Source of the DNA: Podocnemis expansa
Lineage: Eukaryota > Chordata > Testudines > Podocnemididae
Assembly: GCA_007922195.1 (NCBI GenBank)
Contig: ML682008.1
Coordinates: 2,964,552-3,028,551, forward strand
Reading direction: 5' to 3'
Length of the DNA stretch: 64,000 nt
Shown: positions 57,765 to 64,000 of the stretch, piece by piece
Numbering within the stretch: position 1 is the first letter of the stretch
Layout: every line of letters starts with the position of its first letter
The notes under the pieces: generated by a model
Told to the model about the DNA's origin: nothing
What the model saw: the letters and a program-made list of their open reading frames with translations, nothing else
Database searches by the model: none
Position numbers and translations under genes: made by a program

Positions 57765-58035
57765 GCCTGTTACAGACAAGGTGGGAGAGGTATCGTTCTC
57801 CACCCCCACCCCCATTGGATCACTTTCTTTTGGGGAGAGAGAAGGAGAGACTTTTGCGCTTACACTGGCCTCTTCCCAAACTTGAGAAAAATATTTGGGG
57901 TGTCACAGCTAAATATTAGGAAGAACAGAGAAAGTTAACATGTTGCAAGCGACCATTCAAGTTGAAGTGAGTAGTTACCTGTATCTACCTAGTCTGGTTA
58001 ATGTCGTGAGAGCAACGGGGCTACAACACCACTGC
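57765..58035 (+). repeat. Unclassified interspersed repeat
   Basis: It begins 'ACAGACAAGGTGGGAGAGGT', has 'GTGTCACAGCTAAATATTAG' in the middle and ends 'GCAACGGGGCTACAACACCA'. Its end resembles the fragment at 39868-39932 and, loosely, PLE 3' termini. A PLE sub-family is possible but not shown. Confidence 0.45.
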
Positions 58036-58639
58036 AAAATCTATTCTGCAATATGAATAACCTTCACTTTCCACTGCAGAAGGGAACTGAAGTTCTAGCT
58101 GTTGGTGAAGTAATTAGCGTAGTAATTACCTTAAAGAATGGATATATACGTTAGATTCCACTGACTGCTGCTGAAGTTCCACATTTTCTTTCAACAGCAG
58201 AAACAACCCTGTAATGTTTGCATTTGAAGGAAGTGAGATCTGTATAGAACAGAAAATATTCCATTAGAAAAATCAGTATGGGTGCTATGGATTTCTTTTT
58301 TGTTCTCATAAATTTCAGGAACGTGTGTTTGAGTGAGAGAGAGAAAATCAGAGGAAGGTGGGGGATTATATAGGGGAAAAAATTGGAGGAAAGATTGTTA
58401 GAGCAAGGTTTCTTAATCTTGAGAAAGTTGAGGTCCACTTTAAGAAAACTAATCCAATCATGTGCCCTCCTGCCCCCTGTTGTGACTTAGTAGAGATCTA
58501 TCCATAATCTATACATCCTGATGTGGACAAAGAGGTAAAATGAGGACAGACCTTTGCATAAAATTCATCAGTAATCGGCAACTTTTATTAAACTTTAAAA
58601 GGGGGGCAAGGCACTATCTGTCCATCACACTTCTACACT

Positions 58640-59085
58640 AGACATTTAATGGGCTGGCCCAAGTTTTTCTGGCACCCTATGCACCTGTGATTTTCCCCAC
58701 CCTAAGGTGAGGTGCGGGGCCCAGAGCAATCAGCCCGTCCAACCCTCCTCACTACCCACCATGATGGGTGGGGTGTGGGCCAACCCAGACGCTGGCCCCA
58801 CTCTCCCGCCCCTCGCCTGAGCCAGGGGCTGAGCAGGCCAGTCTGGGGCTGGGCTCTGTTCTCCTGCCCAGTCTTTGGGCCAGCCCACCCCAAGCTGGAA
58901 GCAGCAGGGAAGGTGCGGGAAGGGGCAGAGGACAGCACGGCTGGAGGGGCAGCATGGGGCCCATGGAACTGCAAGACCAGGGGCAATCACTCCTCTCGCC
59001 CAACCCAAAGGACGGCCCTGCTTCTGGGGAGTGTCCTTGGCATCCCCTTACTCTTTGGTGCCATAGGCAACCATGATAAATTATC
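58640..59085. mobile_element. GC-rich non-autonomous DNA transposon (probable)
   Basis: 'CTGGCACCCTATGCACC' near the left and, as complement of the right, 'TTGCCTATGGCACCAAAG' give loose inverted ends around a GC-rich core with several compositional open frames on both strands (up to 127 codons). The TSD was not identified. It is similar in style to the hAT inserts at 18199 and 25833. Confidence 0.45.
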
Positions 59086-59099
59086 TCTGTGGTAGGACG

Positions 59100-59295
59100 G
59101 GCTCTGGTGGGTGTCACTAAAGTCAGGCAACCCAGCCAGCCACAGACAGTGCTTCTGATTCCTTACACTGGTTATCAAGAAGCTAAAACAAATATCTACT
59201 CAGCCTCCTTTGCTGCATTTCAGTTTCTGGCTTCCACTTAGAAACTGGATCTAGGAAGGAGAAACACTACATAAAACTCCACACTCTTTACTAAA
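59100..59295 (+). repeat. Unclassified repeat, copy 2
   Basis: 'TTACACTGGTTATCAAGAAG' and 'TTGCTGCATTTCAGTTTCTG' match the copy at 25640-25824. It continues beyond the shared part with 'AAACTCCACACTCTTTACTA', where copy 1 is cut by the hAT insertion. Confidence 0.45.
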
Positions 59296-61390
59296 AGGGT
59301 TCTCCTGAGCCCCCAAAGGGTCAGTCATCTTATGAGATCCATATAAGTTTGGTTCTTACCTAAAATACCATGCTGCCACTCAACCTTTTAGTAACTATAA
59401 CTAAAGGTTTATTTGAACAGGAAAGAACAAGCTATAACAGAACTGTTAATGAATTAAAGAAATCACATGCATACAAATAATTTAAACGCCCATATACATT
59501 AAATCCTTGACAGAATTTGGAGTTTGTAGACTTGTATAGTTTCTCTGGTGTACATTCAGTACCTGGATGAGTCTGAATCCTTTGTATCACAGCTTCAGTT
59601 GTAGATGAGTAGATCCTGAGATAGATGATGGCTAAAGACTGACTCAAGACAAAATGGATGTTGTGCAGCGGCCTTTTACATCCCTTGTCTTTTGCCACGC
59701 TGCTTGTGGAAATTTACAGAAATAAAATGGAGTCCAGTGTCACATGAACAAATCCTCTGACTCATTAGGTGTAGCTTTGACTTCTCACCCTGAGTGTACC
59801 GTATCTCTGAGCTTCCTTACTGAGCCATTAAGCAGGCTCATCCTCTTGGGGATATTATCCAGAAATACAACATAAATTGAAATAATATGCATTGTAACTT
59901 TCAATACAAATATGGCACATGCACATAAACAATATCATTATTCTCAACAAATTCTAATATTTCTAATGGTACCTGATGTGGCAGATCTCATGAATTGTTA
60001 CAATTTTGATATGTTGATGTTAAATAATATCATCAATGGTCCCCTTAATCCAGTCAGTGGCACACTAAGCAAACTAGAACTTAATTCGCTGTGATTGAAG
60101 GTGCTGTGAGGAAAGTGGAGCAACACTGCCCCCCAATACCTGGCCTCTGCCAGTTTGACCCATGGAAAAAAAAAATCCTTCCTGATCTCCTAAACAAGGA
60201 ATCAGCCCAACCTGCAGCATCTGTCAAGGATGGTTCCCATTCCTAGGCTGGGGGCGCAGGATGAGCTACTGAAATGCAATCAAAAGAGGCTTTGCATAAG
60301 CTCTGTGCAAGGATAAATCCTGGGAGCTGGAGAATACTGGCCAATCAGCACCATTCTCTGCCAGCTGACCAATGGCTATCAGATCCTCCCCAGAGGAGGA
60401 GCTACTGATGGTACCTTGACAAACATCTCCCTCCCTTGATGTAAGGTTATACCCTTTAACTAGTGGCCCCATCAAGGTCTCCCACCCATTGGTGCAAGTG
60501 GATAACATTTCTCTGGCCTTCTGTGCCCCCCCCCCCAAACTTTGGGAAATGTTGGAACACCAGAGGAAGGATGATGGAGGAAACTGAGGAACAGCTTTAT
60601 AACACAGCCACTAATAGCAGGACTCCTCTGACAGTTCATGAGTATGAATATACATGAATACTGTAGAAGGCACTGGCAACTCAAAAATAGAGGTGGGGAA
60701 AATTTTTGACTGGGGGAAAAAAAAGAAGCACATTTGGTCAATTCATTTTGGTTTAGCTGATTTTGTTTTGATTGAAATAAATGTAAACTTAAAAAAATGA
60801 CATTTTTTGAAGTGAAACATTTCAATATTTCAGTTTGAAACTACTTTTCTATTGGAAATTTCCTTCAAAGGTGTGGATCTTTTTTTCTGTTTTGTTAATT
60901 CACTGAAATAACAATAATAACAAAAGAAATCCTTTGATAGTGAAGCGGAATGTCTTGCTTCAGACTAAATTAGATGTTTTATTTTTCCCAAACAAAAAAA
61001 AGGGTTTTTTTTAGGCTGTTTACGTCAACCTAACTTTGTAAGCATCTATACTATGACATGAAAGTCAATTCAAGTCTCCCACTTTGCCACTCTAATAACT
61101 CCATCTCTGTGAGTGATGTAACATTTAGGTCGATGTGTTTAGGTTGAGGAAGTGTCAGCAAAGACAGAGTTTTTATTGTTCCAGCTGTCAGCCCCTGTTG
61201 ACTGGCAATCTGGAGCCCCACTGGCCTGGGCTGACAGTCCAGAGCAATGTAATCTTCATGGAATTACAGTTGGAGTTCTGCCATTTCTAACTTAGATTGA
61301 ATTAATTTTGCAGTGAAGACATGGTCACAGCTCTGCTCCTGCCCTTTGGCCCTCAGAATCAGGAATGGGCCTTTACCTGATACGGGAAAG
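59296..61390. other. AT-rich DNA with a possible MITE remnant
   Basis: At 61014-61165, 'GTCAACCTAACTTTGTAAGC' and 'TTTAGGTCGATGTGTTTAGG' look like the halves of a small inverted-repeat element, not well delimited. A C-run lies at 60529-60537. No gene. Confidence 0.35.
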
Positions 61391-61566
61391 CAGTGGTTCT
61401 CAACCTTTTGCAGATTGCAACACATTTGGTGGCATATTGCATCCCTATAGAACACACCAGCCCACGTTCCCCAGGCCAAATCCAGCCATCTTCCCATCTC
61501 TCTGTGACACTTACCACTGTGTGGTGGCCCAGTAATGTGTCCCGACAGAGTGGTTGAGAACCACTG
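61391..61566. mobile_element. Charlie-type hAT MITE
   Basis: It starts 'CAGTGGTTCTCAACC' and ends with the exact 15-bp complement. This is the terminus typical of Charlie/MER5-like hAT elements of amniotes. The flanking 8-mers CGGGAAAG and AGTTAAAG are a decayed TSD at best. It is 176 bp with no coding capacity. Confidence 0.8.
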
Positions 61567-64000
61567 AGTTAAAGGAGCAACTTCACCATGCCAACCAGTT
61601 GAGAAAGATGACAGAGAGGTGCTTTGCTTTTGTTCCAGCAATATGAATCTGAAGTAACTCCTCTGAATTTAATAGCCATTCAGATTTATGGGGGTGTACG
61701 TGAAAGAGGAATTGTTACCCATGAAGAGTCAGGCTCCCCCCCATATGCCATGTAGTAGAGACAGGGACACCCCACATGCAGTATCACTGTTGTCAGGGGC
61801 ACTGTGATGTTAGGTGCCAGTCTAATATAAGCCATAGCTGGTGCATACTCCTAAACATCCCAAAAATACGTTCAATAGGTTCCTACACATCCTAGTCCCA
61901 TAGCACTGTTTCTCTCTCCTGTTTTGACATTAAAGTACAACCCAGCCTAACATGACTTAATCCTCTTGTCTCTTTCATCAAAAGCTGCTGTGCCACCTTT
62001 TGTGTGTGCTACTTTGTGCCCTGACCAATTGTATTGCAGGAAGCACACAAGTCACCCACCAAGCTCCTTCTCCTTCGGAGCTACTGCTTAAACAGTGAAT
62101 ACATCACTTCTCTGTCAGTTCCAGTCCATCTGAAGCCCAGAGCTGACTCATGCTTTTTCGTTTTCGAAGCATGGGTGGGGGGGAGGAGTGGAGAGGTTAA
62201 CCACTCAGCTCCCATTAAGGTAAGTGGAAGAGATGGGGCTACAACTCTTTGAAAACATAACCCATAATGCTGAAACAGGCTATTGTAAGTAAGCCTGGAT
62301 TTAGGAAGCTGAAAGAGGGATTGATTAAAAGGCTTCTTCTGAAGCTGTGGAAAGACTTTTAAGAAAATAACTGGGGTGAGGTCAGGTCAAGGACCTGGGG
62401 CTGTGTTATTGTGATTACCATTTAAAAAAAGTCCACTAGTGCAGAATGATGTAGTCCTAAGAACGTGTGTGCACGCTCTCTCTCTTTCTCTTGCTCTTTC
62501 TGGGGAGAGGGGGGGAGGTTGGGCAGAAGATCCAGAAGTTAGTTATATAGCTAGAAAGTTGAGTATGTACTGAACTATAAGCAGACATCTAAAATTGTTT
62601 TGTGAAGTCTTTATGACTTGCCCTAAAGCAATGTGATAGCTATCAGCTTATTTGAGTTTCATGTACTGAAGTGCAACATGCTGTAGACAGATGAGAGGGT
62701 GAGGCTTGTCCATATGATCCTTTTCCATTCTGCTTTTATCTTAGCTTTTTTCCTAACTGACTAGATTTTAAGTTGTTAGTGTCCCTTGTCCCTCCCTCCA
62801 ATATACAATGCTACAACATTTTCCATTCCTATGAGCATAAAATCTGGGACAGCAAGAGCGGCCACAGCTGTTGTCAATGGGTATAGCACCATTTGACATC
62901 AGTAGAGCTACACATACTTACAGCTGCTGAGAATCTGTCCCTTTGTGTTTAAACTAGGGTCTTTAAAAGAGCCTAAAGCAATTGGGCACTTAATTCCTTT
63001 CTGAAATTCAGTGGGAGATAGGTGCCTCACTCTCTTAGCTGCTTTAGAAAAAATACAGCCTTAAATTTACTTTGATGTGGTTATCTTATTTTTAAAGTAA
63101 AAAACTCCATAGCTTCCACACAAAATACAGACAAGCACAGCAATGTCTTCTTTTTTTCCCCTGATTTAATCCAGCAGTTTTAACTGTTCATGGAAAACTG
63201 TTGGTCACTTTGCACAAATCCATAAAATTACAACTCTGGTGAGAAACACAAAAGAAAATAAGAAGCTATGAAACTGAAAACAAATGAGGAAAAAAATAAT
63301 TCTCACATCAGCATCAAAATTCCAAAGCTGTATTGGAACGCCAAAGAGAACACAAAGGGATCAGTTTCCTTCATACACTATGATTTTTCCCCCCATTTGT
63401 GTCTCCATACATTTGACTTGACTTTTACTGCCAAGACAGAGAAAGGGTGATGAGAGACAGAAGACTAAGCAAATTAAAATAGACCATTCCTAAAGCAACT
63501 GGCCAGAGAGTGTTTTTCAACCACCCTAATAAAATCCACAACAGTTTCAATGGGTATCTGTGTTTATATCTTAATTTATGTTTCCAGTAACCCCACTTAT
63601 ATGAATAACATGTTTCTTATAAACTATATAATAAACTATTAGGCTGAGACCACAGCAAGCTAGGAGAATGTGTGTGGTTTTTGGTTGTGGTGGTTGTTGC
63701 ATATTTGATCGCATGCGGCTCTAAGGGTTAGGTGCTTCAATTCCACTCTTACATCACTGTCTTTGCTGAAAAAGAACATTCTCAAATCTTAAAAGAACAG
63801 TGTAAAGGAATAGATCTTATCCTGCAAACACAGTGAATCTTTCATTTCTATGTATATGAAAGGACAGACAATATAAAGAAACTGTCATTTGTAAATAAAT
63901 GACATTTACCTTGAAGTCATAAAAATGAAACACTTTGGAATCCTTTTAGATGAAAGATGCTAAATAAAGGTATAATTATTAGCAATTTTCAGTTGTAGCA
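61567..64000. other. AT-rich DNA, nothing recognised
   Basis: A small palindrome with 8-bp arms (TGTCATTT/AAATGACA) lies at about 63882-63903. CT-rich runs lie near 62475-62500. No gene or named repeat. Confidence 0.4.

Noticed and set aside
1..64000. Presence of a CRISPR array, operon, bacterial defence system or tRNA/rRNA gene
   Set aside because: No regular direct-repeat/spacer array, no prokaryotic gene layout and no cloverleaf or rRNA motif was seen. All signals are of vertebrate interspersed repeats.

Overview
This window looks like intergenic or intronic DNA from a sauropsid vertebrate, most likely a turtle. I reach that from its repeats: CR1 LINE tails of the reptile type, PIF/Harbinger-derived elements whose ends read GGCTATGTCCACAC and whose interiors are full of TTTCGAAA and TTTCAAAA palindromes, hAT elements, MIR-like SINE relics, and many copies of a 3' end reading 'GACTCCTTGTTG...CTAACACGGCTAC'. 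One copy of that 3' end is continuous with a GIY-YIG (Penelope-like) coding remnant. I find no host protein-coding exon, rRNA, tRNA, CRISPR or bacterial feature. Open frames over 100 codons are either antisense to transposon genes or lie in GC-rich repeats.

Layout. 1-12 kb is mostly unrecognised AT-rich DNA with four Penelope-like (PLE) 3'-end insertions, three of them inverted pairs. 12.0-13.2 kb holds a minus-strand Ty3/gypsy-like relic. 14.4-22.4 kb contains a Harbinger-type MITE beside a minus-strand CR1, a MIR relic, then a long plus-strand CR1. That second CR1 is split by a 2.8-kb GC-rich hAT-like insert and by a 363-bp MITE sitting just after its FADD catalytic motif. 23.6-27.3 kb is a cluster of non-autonomous DNA transposons: two Harbinger-type, and one hAT with a perfect 8-bp target-site duplication (TSD) that itself carries a nested MITE. 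29.2-30.9 kb has a PLE inverted pair beside a nearly collinear broken hAT transposase. 32.0-34.05 kb is the Myb/SANT-protein half of a Harbinger element, and 39.93-41.41 kb is the transposase half of such an element. 36.7-39.5 kb holds a CR1 tail and three MITEs. 43.3-44.8 kb is another CR1. 45.8-51.9 kb holds tandem and single hAT MITEs, a MIR-like repeat and the most informative PLE copy. 52-64 kb is sparser, with a further PLE inverted pair, several MITEs and a Charlie-type hAT MITE.

How the parts relate. The two Harbinger halves carry the two proteins such elements need: a DDE transposase and a Myb/SANT DNA-binding partner. The outer end of each half matches one end of the MITE at 23.66-24.74 kb, so that MITE looks like a deletion or replacement derivative of the same family. 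The hAT transposase relic is a candidate relative of the source for some of the hAT MITEs. All coding relics carry stops or frameshifts and look dead. I see no undescribed multi-gene system. The most unusual pattern is the recurrent head-to-head pairing of PLE 3' ends, at least five times in 64 kb, with arms that appear more like each other than like other copies.
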